Shown: piece by piece, positions 6,565-12,419 of the stretch
Position numbering within the stretch: position 1 is the first letter of the stretch
Layout: the number at the start of each line of letters is the position of its first letter
Source of the DNA: a bacterium
GTDB taxonomy: Bacteria; Elusimicrobiota; Elusimicrobia; Elusimicrobiales; UBA9959
Length of the DNA: 13,106 bases
Reading direction: 5' to 3'
NCBI GenBank assembly: GCA_021845705.1
Contig: JAJZVJ010000021.1
Coordinates: 1 to 13,106, forward strand
Notes under the pieces: generated by a model
Seen by the model: only the letters and a program-made list of their open reading frames with translations
What the model was told of the DNA's origin: nothing
Database searches by the model: none
Made by a program: the position numbers and the translations under genes

Positions 6565-7682
6565 TCCCCTTACCGGCGCCGCAGCAGCCTGCTGAGCAGA
6601 TAGTTAAAGCTGCTCCGCCTATAGAAACGCCGGCAGCTCTGGAACTGCCGGCCGCGCCCCTGCCGCAACCTAAAAAAGAATCACGTAAAAAGAAAGCGGA
6701 TCCCCCTTTAAGACCGTTCGGCCAGCTTGACCCGGAGGCCAGGGAAATTTACGGCCGTCTTCTTGCAGCGGCCCGGAAATTTATAACCCAGGCGGACCGG
6801 CCGGCCGGCGGAACATACGGGAAAGTAACCGGCCTTTGCGATTTAACCCTTGAGACCCTTAAGACAAACCCCGTGCTCCTTAACTATGCGGCTTTCTCCA
6901 CCGCGGATAATTATCTTTACGCCCACACCGCCAATGTCGTTATTCTCAGCCAGGCCATCGCGCTCGACCTTGCTCTCCCGCTGGAAGATACGCGCCTGCT
7001 TTCCTTCTGCGCCATGGCCCACGACTGGGGGATGACGGGATTCCAGGAACTTTCCTCAAAGAAAGAGTATTTAACCGATGCTGAATTCTCGCAGGTGGCG
7101 CTTCATGCGGAGGCGGGCGCGGCCAAACTCGATAACATACCCGGCCTTGACGCGCTTCTGAAAGAAAGAATTAAAAAGATAGTCCGCCAGGCGCATGAGC
7201 GCGTCGGCGCCAACGGCTATCCATTCGGGCTTTCAGGCAAAGATATAGATATACTGGCGCAGATCATAGGGATAGCCGATGTTTATGAGGCCATGACGCA
7301 CCCAAGAAACTGGCGCGAAGCCCTGCATCCGCATGAAGTGGTCAAACAGTTCATGGAACAGAAAACCGGCCCGGAATTCGGCAGAAAGATATTAAAGGCC
7401 CTTATACACGCCCTTTCTATTTATCCCCCCGCCTCTTTAGTGGCGCTTTCAAGCGGCGAAATAGCCCGCGTGATAAGGGTCCGCAAAGGCTCCCTTACAA
7501 GACCGCTGGTTGAAATAATTTTAGACGCGGACTTCGCTCCGGTCCAGGATCATATTCTGGATCTGTACGAGCACCCGCTTCATGATGCTATAGCCCGGCC
7601 GGTTTTTCAGGCCGAGCTGGAGAAGAGAAACCCGGAATTCGCCGCCGGCCTTGAGTCGGCGCGCTGGTGGGTGGAGGGCTGA
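6510..7682 (+). CDS. HD-GYP-like domain protein with altered metal site; C-terminal part of the split gene
   Basis: Residues are numbered from the ATG at 6510, but that ATG has no ribosome binding site and lies just before the C tract, so it is probably not a true start. Residues 4-70 are a Pro/Ala-rich linker. The HD domain follows: His139 (HTANVV), His171-Asp172 (AMAHDWGMTG), His199 (LHAEAG), His229 (RQAHERV), Gly236-Tyr237-Pro238 and Asp257 (GIADVYEAMT). This is the motif order of HD-GYP cyclic-di-GMP phosphodiesterases. Two usual ligand positions differ: the Lys of HDxGK is Met175, and the first His of HHE is Ala228. The C-terminal part (GEIARVIRVRKG...PLVEIILD) matches the tail often seen after HD-GYP domains. 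It may be a weak phosphodiesterase or a cyclic-di-GMP sensor; activity cannot be read from sequence. Confidence 0.75.
   Translation: MCRPPPPPTHTHIPAESVVPLPAPQQPAEQIVKAAPPIETPAALELPAAPLPQPKKESRKKKADPPLRPFGQLDPEAREIYGRLLAAARKFITQADRPAGGTYGKVTGLCDLTLETLKTNPVLLNYAAFSTADNYLYAHTANVVILSQAIALDLALPLEDTRLLSFCAMAHDWGMTGFQELSSKKEYLTDAEFSQVALHAEAGAAKLDNIPGLDALLKERIKKIVRQAHERVGANGYPFGLSGKDIDILAQIIGIADVYEAMTHPRNWREALHPHEVVKQFMEQKTGPEFGRKILKALIHALSIYPPASLVALSSGEIARVIRVRKGSLTRPLVEIILDADFAPVQDHILDLYEHPLHDAIARPVFQAELEKRNPEFAAGLESARWWVEG
6519..6546 (+). repeat. C15 homopolymer followed by (AC)6A tract at the frame break
   Basis: Fifteen C residues (6519-6533) run straight into alternating AC (6534-6546). The upstream reading frame (from 5602) and the downstream frame (to 7682) differ here. 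Adding one C, removing two C, or losing one AC unit would each join them into one open frame of about 692-693 residues. Simple repeats inside coding sequence are classic slippage sites, and long homopolymers are also a common source of assembly error. Confidence 0.9.
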
Positions 7683-7684
7683 AG

Positions 7685-7722
7685 CGGGAACGCCGCGGAT
7701 ATTCCCCCCCGGCGTGTTCCCG
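7685..7722 (+). other. Imperfect inverted repeat before the Rrf2-like gene
   Basis: CGGGAACGCCG (7685-7695) pairs with CGGCG-TG-TTCCCG (7710-7722) around a C-rich loop, with a two-base bulge. It begins three bases after the HD-gene stop and ends 12 bases before the ATG at 7735. There is no T-run, so attenuation, mRNA processing or a regulator site are as likely as termination. Confidence 0.4.
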
Positions 7723-7734
7723 GTATTCAGAGCT

Positions 7735-8184
7735 ATGAAGACGAATAAAGCGCTGGCTTACGGCCTGGCCTGTCTGTATTACCTCGGAGAAAACAACGCC
7801 GGCCGGTGGAGCCCTGTGGAAAAGATATCAGGATTCCAGAACCTCTCAGCTGATTACTGCGCCAAGGTTCTGCGCGCCCTTGTCCACGCCGGCTTTGTGG
7901 AATCATGCGGCCGGGGCTATCGCCTTAAAAAACATCCGGACGACATAAGTGTATGGGGTTTGATGGAATCATTCATAAGCGATTTTAACGGCGCTCCGAA
8001 AGCCCGGCACGGCCGGCTATCACTCAATCTTCATAAAACCTTGTGTGAAGCGACGAACCTCTGGCTGGTGGGACTTACCGTGCAGGATATTATCGAAATG
8101 ACAAAAAAAGAAGAACCGCCGGGAAGGAAGGCGCACAAAACCGGATATCCGGACCTGCTCCCCGCTTTAAGAGCCGGAAAGTAA
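7735..8184 (+). CDS. Rrf2-family-like winged-helix transcriptional regulator
   Basis: A 149-residue protein. The start at 7735 gives the expected Rrf2 N-terminus (MKTNKALAYGLACLYYLGE); the open frame further upstream overlaps the HD gene and is Pro/Arg-rich. Residues 24-60 match the Rrf2 winged helix: KISGFQNLSADYCAKVLRALVHAGFVES followed by the wing GRGYRLKK. The C-terminal helix (LWLVGLTVQDIIEM) fits the family dimerisation helix. Only one Cys (in LHKTLCEA) lies in the effector region, whereas the [2Fe-2S] members such as IscR and NsrR use three there, so an iron-sulfur cluster is unlikely. It sits in a row with the HD gene and directly abuts the next gene (TAA then ATG), so it probably belongs to the same transcript. 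Its target is unknown; the inverted repeat just upstream is a candidate. Confidence 0.75.
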   Translation: MKTNKALAYGLACLYYLGENNAGRWSPVEKISGFQNLSADYCAKVLRALVHAGFVESCGRGYRLKKHPDDISVWGLMESFISDFNGAPKARHGRLSLNLHKTLCEATNLWLVGLTVQDIIEMTKKEEPPGRKAHKTGYPDLLPALRAGK

Positions 8185-8616
8185 ATGGAAAACACAGGTC
8201 CTGGCGATCCGAAGGAAAAGCTGATACTGATAGTCGATGATGATGACTCGGTGATGGAACTGTTTGACTTTATAGCACGCAAAGAAGGCTTTAAAACCGT
8301 AAAAGCCACCAACGGGGAAGCGGCCATCAAAACCGCAAGGCTCCTGCGCCCGGCATTGATACTTCTCGACCTGATGCTGCCAAAGCCCGGCGGTTTCGAG
8401 GTTATGCGCGAACTGCAGGGGGATGATACCTCCGATATTCCCATAGTGATGGTAACAGGCCGCTACATGGACCGCTCCACGCTGGAAATGATAAAACTGG
8501 AACCGAATATAAAGGGCTTTATGGAAAAGCCGGTAGAACCGCAGGCGCTTTCTACCCTCCTGCACACGCTTCTTAAAACACATGCGTCTTCAGTTATGAA
8601 GTTACCGGGAAAATAA
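8185..8616 (+). CDS. Stand-alone response-regulator receiver protein (first)
   Basis: A 143-residue single-domain receiver with no output domain. Acidic pocket residues lie within Asp18-Asp21 (LIVDDDDSV), the phosphoacceptor is Asp62 (LILLDLMLPKPGG), the switch Thr is Thr91 (MVTGR) and the conserved Lys is Lys115 (MEKPV), so all residues needed for phosphorylation are present. It starts immediately after the Rrf2-like stop codon, which implies translational coupling. The 20-residue tail (HASSVMKLPGK) is not an effector domain. No histidine kinase is encoded in the window, so the phosphodonor must be elsewhere. CheY-like proteins of this type act by protein contact, and the HD-GYP-like protein upstream is a plausible but unproven partner. 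Confidence 0.9.
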   Translation: MENTGPGDPKEKLILIVDDDDSVMELFDFIARKEGFKTVKATNGEAAIKTARLLRPALILLDLMLPKPGGFEVMRELQGDDTSDIPIVMVTGRYMDRSTLEMIKLEPNIKGFMEKPVEPQALSTLLHTLLKTHASSVMKLPGK

Positions 8617-8650
8617 TAACCGGTCCTGCGGGCATTTTAAGTGGGGGGCT

Positions 8651-9004
8651 ATGCCGAAACAAATACTTGTCGCCGACGACGATCCTGTTTTACTCGGTCT
8701 CTATACGCGCATACTGGCCGGCACGGGGTACGCTGTTTCCCTCGCTTCCAGTTTCACCGAAGCCCGCGCACTCATAAACTCAAACAGTTACGATCTGCTG
8801 GTAACAGACCTGATGTTCCCGGATGGGGTGGGCACCGATCTGATAACGATCTTTGAAAGAAAACAAGGCTGCGCCAGGTGCATACTTGTAACTGGCTCGG
8901 GCACTGAAATCAATCTGAAACAGGTTCCGCCTTTGGCCGGTTATTTTGAAAAGCCTCTTAACGCGGTAGCTTTTGTAACCGCAGTAACTAAGATCCTGGC
9001 GTAA
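8651..9004 (+). CDS. Stand-alone response-regulator receiver protein (second)
   Basis: A 117-residue receiver domain made of nothing but the domain itself. Key residues are Asp9-Asp11 (LVADDDPVL), the phosphoacceptor Asp53 (LLVTDLMFPDG), Thr81 (LVTGSG) and Lys101 (FEKPL). It is clearly different in sequence from the receiver 34 bases upstream, so the pair is not a recent duplication. The start follows a run of G (GTGGGGGG) that can serve as a weak ribosome binding site. It is the last gene of the HD/Rrf2/receiver cluster, and is followed by about 220 bases without a gene. Confidence 0.9.
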   Translation: MPKQILVADDDPVLLGLYTRILAGTGYAVSLASSFTEARALINSNSYDLLVTDLMFPDGVGTDLITIFERKQGCARCILVTGSGTEINLKQVPPLAGYFEKPLNAVAFVTAVTKILA

Positions 9005-9073
9005 GATTCCTATTACAATGAAACACAAAAGACAGGTGGCGGCCGCTCCCGCGTGTTCGCCTTCGTAATACGT

Positions 9074-9088
9074 CCGCGACACCCGCGG
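9074..9088 (+). terminator. Weak hairpin after the receiver genes
   Basis: CCGCG and CGCGG enclose a five-base loop in the gap after the second receiver gene. The stem is short and no T-run follows, so termination here is only a possibility. Confidence 0.2.
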
Positions 9089-9103
9089 CACCATCTCAAC
9101 AGT

Positions 9104-9180
9104 ATTGTTAATATTTGTTGACAATTGTTAAGCAATGCGCACATCACACTACACATCACGCGGAGCAGGCTTGACAATTG
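9104..9180. repeat. AT-rich direct repeats upstream of the exported-protein gene
   Basis: ATTGTTAA occurs at 9104-9111 and again at 9124-9131, 20 bases apart, about two helical turns. TTGACAATTG occurs at 9118-9127 and again at 9171-9180. The second copy includes the -35 element of the promoter. ACAATTGT (9121-9128) is itself a palindrome. The pattern suggests binding of a regulator near the promoter, but short AT-rich repeats can arise by chance. Confidence 0.45.
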
Positions 9181-9198
9181 AATTACATGGTGTAAACT
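9171..9198 (+). promoter_or_regulatory. Promoter for the exported protein gene
   Basis: A perfect TTGACA -35 element is followed after 16 bases by TAAACT, preceded by TG. The -10 is only a moderate match, and TATAAG a few bases on is at a poor distance (21). Transcription would start near 9205, shortly before the ATG codons at 9222 and 9231. Confidence 0.5.
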
Positions 9199-9221
9199 AT
9201 AAGTGCGGATACCGGACTACT

Positions 9222-10688
9222 ATGAGACCCATGCGTTTATTCCCCGCCGTTCTCCTGCTGGCCCTGGCCGGGAGCTGCGCTTTTGCCCTGGAACCAGTGC
9301 AGTGGAAAGATAAGGACTACGCCGCCCAGTTCAAATATTTCCAGGAGGGAGGGGTCTACGCCGAAGACACCTGGGCCGCCCTTTCCCCCGAGGCGCAGGG
9401 AACCGAACTGCGCAACGCCAAGGATCCGGCCGCCGGGAGGCAGGAGGAAATAAGAGGCTACTACGCCTCCGTCATGGCCAGGTGGGACAGCGGGAAATTG
9501 CGCGACTACGCCGCCCAGACCAGGGAAGAGGATGTAAACATTGTGCGCATCTGGCTTGGCGACGCCAGGGCGGCCGCAATGGAGAAAAAGCTCCGGGTCA
9601 CCCGCGCGATGCTGGACAAGGCCGCTTCGGACGGCCTGCGCGATTCCGACCAGGCAGCCCTCTCCCCATACCTGACCCGGCAGGCCATAAGCGACCTGAG
9701 CGGCTACAAGGCCGCTTCCGGGCTGCGGCGCCAGGCCGAAACCGCTTCCGGCAACCACGAGATCCCTAAGGCCGCTCTAACCGACACCGTGCAGAAGGTT
9801 TCAGGGTCACTTTCACAACAGACCGGGAACAGCGTCTCCAAATTTTTCGACGGTTCCAACGCAAAAGGGGACATAAGCGACCCCGTTCATCTCCAGGGCA
9901 AATACGAGATCCCTAAAGCCGTGGCCAACTCAATGGCGGGCGGTATCACGGGTCCCGTCTCAAAGCGGGTGAGCGGGAACGTTTCCGGCATTTTGAACAC
10001 CCGTAACGCCCCGGCCGCCGCCGCATTAAAATCCGCGCCCCCTTCCCCCCTTACTGGCAGCGGCCTGCCGCCCAAGGATAATAAGTCCGCTTCCTGGACC
10101 TCCGACGCCTACGGCTATACCGTTACCGCCAACGGGCAGACGCAGACGTTCCGGGACGGAAAGAAAGCCGAGGCCGCCATACGCCAGCTCCCTGACGGCT
10201 CGGTAAGTAAAATAATACTTTACGGCCACGGCTCCCCGGGCATGCAGACGGTAGGGCCGAATGTATACGACGCGGAATCCACGGCCGCGCTGCTGAAAGG
10301 CAAAATGGCCAAAGGCGGCGTCATCCAGTATTCCGGCTGCAACACGGCCTCGATAGGGGGACCCTCGCTTAACCCGGCCGTAGGGCTATCCATAGTGGCG
10401 CGCAGGCTGCTCTATTTCAGCCTCCCTTATTTCCAGGACAGGGCCGACGGCGTGCCGGCCGACCAGGCAAAACAGCAATGGGAAAAAGGCTGGAACGCGG
10501 ACCTGGCTAGAGACACCAGCCTGGGCGTTAAAGGCGCTATAGTCTGCGGTTACCGGACTTTCGGCCTGGTTCCGGGACGCTTCCCAGTGGTAGCCCGCCT
10601 TATGGGCACCCAGGAAGCAACCACCCCGGGCTATGTAGCCGGCAAGAAGGCCTGCTACCAGGACGGCAAAGAGGTCCCCGCGCCATGA
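9222..10688 (+). CDS. Exported protein with DUF4347/clan CD-like His...Cys domain
   Basis: A 488-residue secreted or periplasmic protein. I place the start at 9222 (9231 is also possible): both follow the promoter and give a clean signal peptide (MRLFPAVLLLALAGSCAFA then LEP); the frame is open to 9135, but that start lies upstream of the -35. Residues 25-170 are hydrophilic and helical. Residues about 175-290 are rich in Ser, Gly, Ala and Pro and contain a repeated EIPKA element 49 residues apart. The C-terminal domain carries KIILYGHGSPGMQ with His336 and GVIQYSGCNTA with Cys373. This HG(S)PG...GCNxA pattern resembles DUF4347 and, more distantly, the His/Cys dyad of caspase-like clan CD peptidases. 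Peptidase activity is inference. The stop overlaps a small membrane-protein gene by four bases (ATGA). Confidence 0.8.
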   Translation: MRPMRLFPAVLLLALAGSCAFALEPVQWKDKDYAAQFKYFQEGGVYAEDTWAALSPEAQGTELRNAKDPAAGRQEEIRGYYASVMARWDSGKLRDYAAQTREEDVNIVRIWLGDARAAAMEKKLRVTRAMLDKAASDGLRDSDQAALSPYLTRQAISDLSGYKAASGLRRQAETASGNHEIPKAALTDTVQKVSGSLSQQTGNSVSKFFDGSNAKGDISDPVHLQGKYEIPKAVANSMAGGITGPVSKRVSGNVSGILNTRNAPAAAALKSAPPSPLTGSGLPPKDNKSASWTSDAYGYTVTANGQTQTFRDGKKAEAAIRQLPDGSVSKIILYGHGSPGMQTVGPNVYDAESTAALLKGKMAKGGVIQYSGCNTASIGGPSLNPAVGLSIVARRLLYFSLPYFQDRADGVPADQAKQQWEKGWNADLARDTSLGVKGAIVCGYRTFGLVPGRFPVVARLMGTQEATTPGYVAGKKACYQDGKEVPAP

Positions 10689-10930
10689 CCGATCTTAACT
10701 ATATCCTTGAAACCATCCTGCTGCTGGCCCTGCCTTTAGTGCCGGTCGCGGTGGGGATCATGCTGCGGCGCAAATTCAGGCCCGCGGCAGCCGCGGGCGG
10801 AGCCGCCGCGGAGCCGGGTGCAAAGGCCCGGAAAATAGGCCGCCTGACCGGCAACATATTGCTATGGGGCGGCATACTCGGGATACTTTTTATGATAGTG
10901 GTGCTGCTGAACTTCAAAGGCAAAATTTAA
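10685..10930 (+). CDS. Small two-helix membrane protein coupled to the exported protein
   Basis: An 81-residue protein that I do not recognise. It has two hydrophobic segments, residues 5-26 and 57-76, joined by an Ala/Gly-rich, basic linker (RRKFRPAAAAGGAAA...KARK). The positive linker suggests it faces the cytoplasm, with both ends outside. GAGGT lies nine bases before the ATG, and the start overlaps the upstream stop as ATGA, so it is cotranslated with the His...Cys protein. The tight coupling suggests a partner role, such as membrane anchor, immunity or export helper, but nothing in the sequence decides this. Confidence 0.7.
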   Translation: MTDLNYILETILLLALPLVPVAVGIMLRRKFRPAAAAGGAAAEPGAKARKIGRLTGNILLWGGILGILFMIVVLLNFKGKI

Positions 10931-10972
10931 GCACTGTAACAGGGTTAAGAGCGGCCCGGTCTGAGCCGCGCC

Positions 10973-11719
10973 TCACCTTAATTCTATTCTGAATTTATAC
11001 CTGGAGCCTTCCGGGCCCGCCAGAACGGTGTTCTCCCCGTTATTAAGTTCCAGTTCGCTTTTACCCTGAGCCGCGCCCAGCCGGACGCCGTTGACCACGG
11101 TCCCGGAAGCGCTGCCCCTGTCCACAACGAAGAACCTGGCCATCCTGCATTCTATCGCGAAGTGGTTCCTTGAAACGCTGAACGGCTCCTTGTCCTGGAT
11201 ATACAGGTCATTATGTGAAAAAGCGTCCAGCATAAAATTCGCCGTCTTTCGGCCGACCTTGAAAGGGAATTCCCTTATTTCCAGTTCTTCCGCCCCCAGC
11301 GTCCCGGACGCCTCGGGTGTAAGGCCGGAAATAAAGACCTTACCCTCCACATAGTTTCCTTCCGGCAGGGCCAGGCTCAGGTCCGTGACCCGCTGGTTTA
11401 CGTTCCGGAGCCGCTCAAAAATGGTCTTAAGGATGAACATGAACAGCTCCGGGTCCGAACCCGACAAAGCCGCAAAATCGTCCGGCCCCACCACCACCGC
11501 CTCGGTATCCTCCAGGGCCTCGACGCTGGCGGACCGGGGCCTTTCGTCTATCATTCCCATCTCGCCGAATATCTGGTTTTGGCCCAGCACCGCCAGCGGG
11601 ACCTTCACGCCGTTCTTGGTGCGGAAAACCTGCACCTTGCCTTTGGAGATGATGTAAGCCTCGCTGCCGCGGCTTCCCTCCTCCATTATAACGGTCCCTT
11701 TCTTAAAAATAGCTTTCAT
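10973..11719 (-). CDS. Cyclic nucleotide-binding domain fused to an FHA domain
   Basis: A 248-residue cytoplasmic signalling protein. Residues 1-115 form a cNMP-binding domain of the CAP/Crp type: GTVIMEEGSRGSEAYIISKGKV at the front, then the phosphate-binding cassette GEMGMIDERPRSASVEA with Gly52-Glu53 and Arg62. There is no helix-turn-helix after it; a helix near 95-112 leads to an FHA domain at 150-248. FHA key residues are Gly156-Arg157 (KVGRK), Ser183-Arg184 with His186 (VSRNHF) and Asn210-Gly211 (VVNGVRL), so phosphothreonine binding looks possible. The protein could link a cyclic nucleotide signal to a phosphorylated partner; that is inference. It is the last gene of the minus-strand operon, 31 bases after the SGNH hydrolase stop, with a weak ribosome binding site (TGGAA). 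Confidence 0.88.
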   Translation of the reverse strand: MKAIFKKGTVIMEEGSRGSEAYIISKGKVQVFRTKNGVKVPLAVLGQNQIFGEMGMIDERPRSASVEALEDTEAVVVGPDDFAALSGSDPELFMFILKTIFERLRNVNQRVTDLSLALPEGNYVEGKVFISGLTPEASGTLGAEELEIREFPFKVGRKTANFMLDAFSHNDLYIQDKEPFSVSRNHFAIECRMARFFVVDRGSASGTVVNGVRLGAAQGKSELELNNGENTVLAGPEGSRYKFRIELR

Positions 11720-11750
11720 ATTATTCCAGGCGGCCTAAGCGCTGCTGTTG

Positions 11751-12419
11751 TCAGTCCCTGCCGCCTTTCCCCCCTTCTATCGGCAGTTTTAACCACTCAA
11801 AAACGGAACTTGCCCAGGCGTTGGCTATGGGCAGGCCTTCCGTGAACCAGTAATGGACGCCGTCCCCGCCGGTCCCGGGGTACTTGGTAACTTTAGTGCT
11901 GTCGAAAACCTTGCAGCTGCCGGAAACGGCCTTATAGGTAAGCTCTAAAATACGCGGTATGCCGTCGTGCCCTTTGCGGGAATCCGGCTTGGTCACCCAG
12001 AAGCAGGCCGCGCCTGAAGCCCTGATCTCTTCGGCCATGGCCCGCATGTCTTTAACGGCGAAATCGTCGGAGGGAAGGTTAGCGTAATTAGCGCCCATCT
12101 CCACAATTACCGTATCCGGCTTCACTTTACCCAGCAGTTCGGTGAATATAGGCGTGGGGCCTTTCTGGCCTTTTCCGGTTTTACCGGCCAGGTCCCTGAA
12201 GAAATAGCCGCAGGGCGTGGGTTTGCCGGTCGCCCACCACTGAGCTATGGAGCCGCAGGAGGCGTAGGTAGCCGTTCCCTGCCCGGCCGCCCGCAGCAGC
12301 TCGTCCAGCTTCCAGCCGAAAGGACCGACCGAATGGGAATCCCCCACAAAAAGCACCGTACCGGCCGAGGCCGTGACCCGGCAGAGAATAAAGAGCGCGG
12401 CTATTATTGTCTTCTTCAT
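11751..12419 (-). CDS. Exported SGNH/GDSL-family hydrolase
   Basis: A 222-residue protein with an N-terminal signal peptide (MKKTIIAALFILCRVTASAG). The four SGNH blocks are visible: nucleophile Ser28 in FVGDSHSVG, Gly56 in YASCGSIA, Asn111 in VEMGANYAN, and the Asp186/His189 pair in GDGVHYW. These predict an esterase or acyl/acetyl hydrolase acting in the periplasm or on the cell surface, for example on polysaccharide or peptidoglycan O-acetyl groups; the substrate cannot be told. Four Cys (55, 70, 138, 168) in the mature part could form disulfides. The start overlaps the upstream helicase stop by four bases (ATGA) without a clear ribosome binding site, so translation is likely coupled. Confidence 0.85.
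   Translation of the reverse strand: MKKTIIAALFILCRVTASAGTVLFVGDSHSVGPFGWKLDELLRAAGQGTATYASCGSIAQWWATGKPTPCGYFFRDLAGKTGKGQKGPTPIFTELLGKVKPDTVIVEMGANYANLPSDDFAVKDMRAMAEEIRASGAACFWVTKPDSRKGHDGIPRILELTYKAVSGSCKVFDSTKVTKYPGTGGDGVHYWFTEGLPIANAWASSVFEWLKLPIEGGKGGRD

Noticed and set aside
7651..7734. Upstream start for the Rrf2-like gene
   Set aside because: The extra residues are Arg/Pro-rich, overlap the HD gene and do not belong to the Rrf2 fold.
8185..9004. The two receiver genes as a recent tandem duplication
   Set aside because: Outside the conserved receiver motifs the two proteins differ widely in sequence and length.
9118..9146. TTGACA at 9118 as a second promoter
   Set aside because: No acceptable -10 element occurs 16-18 bases downstream; I treat it as part of the direct repeat instead.
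9135..9221. Upstream start for the exported protein
   Set aside because: It lies upstream of the predicted -35 element and would bury the signal peptide 30 residues inside the protein.
10951..10969. GCGGC/GCCGC hairpin between the convergent operons as a bidirectional terminator
   Set aside because: The position is right, but the stem is five pairs with a nine-base loop and no T-run on either side, so the evidence is too thin to list it as a feature.
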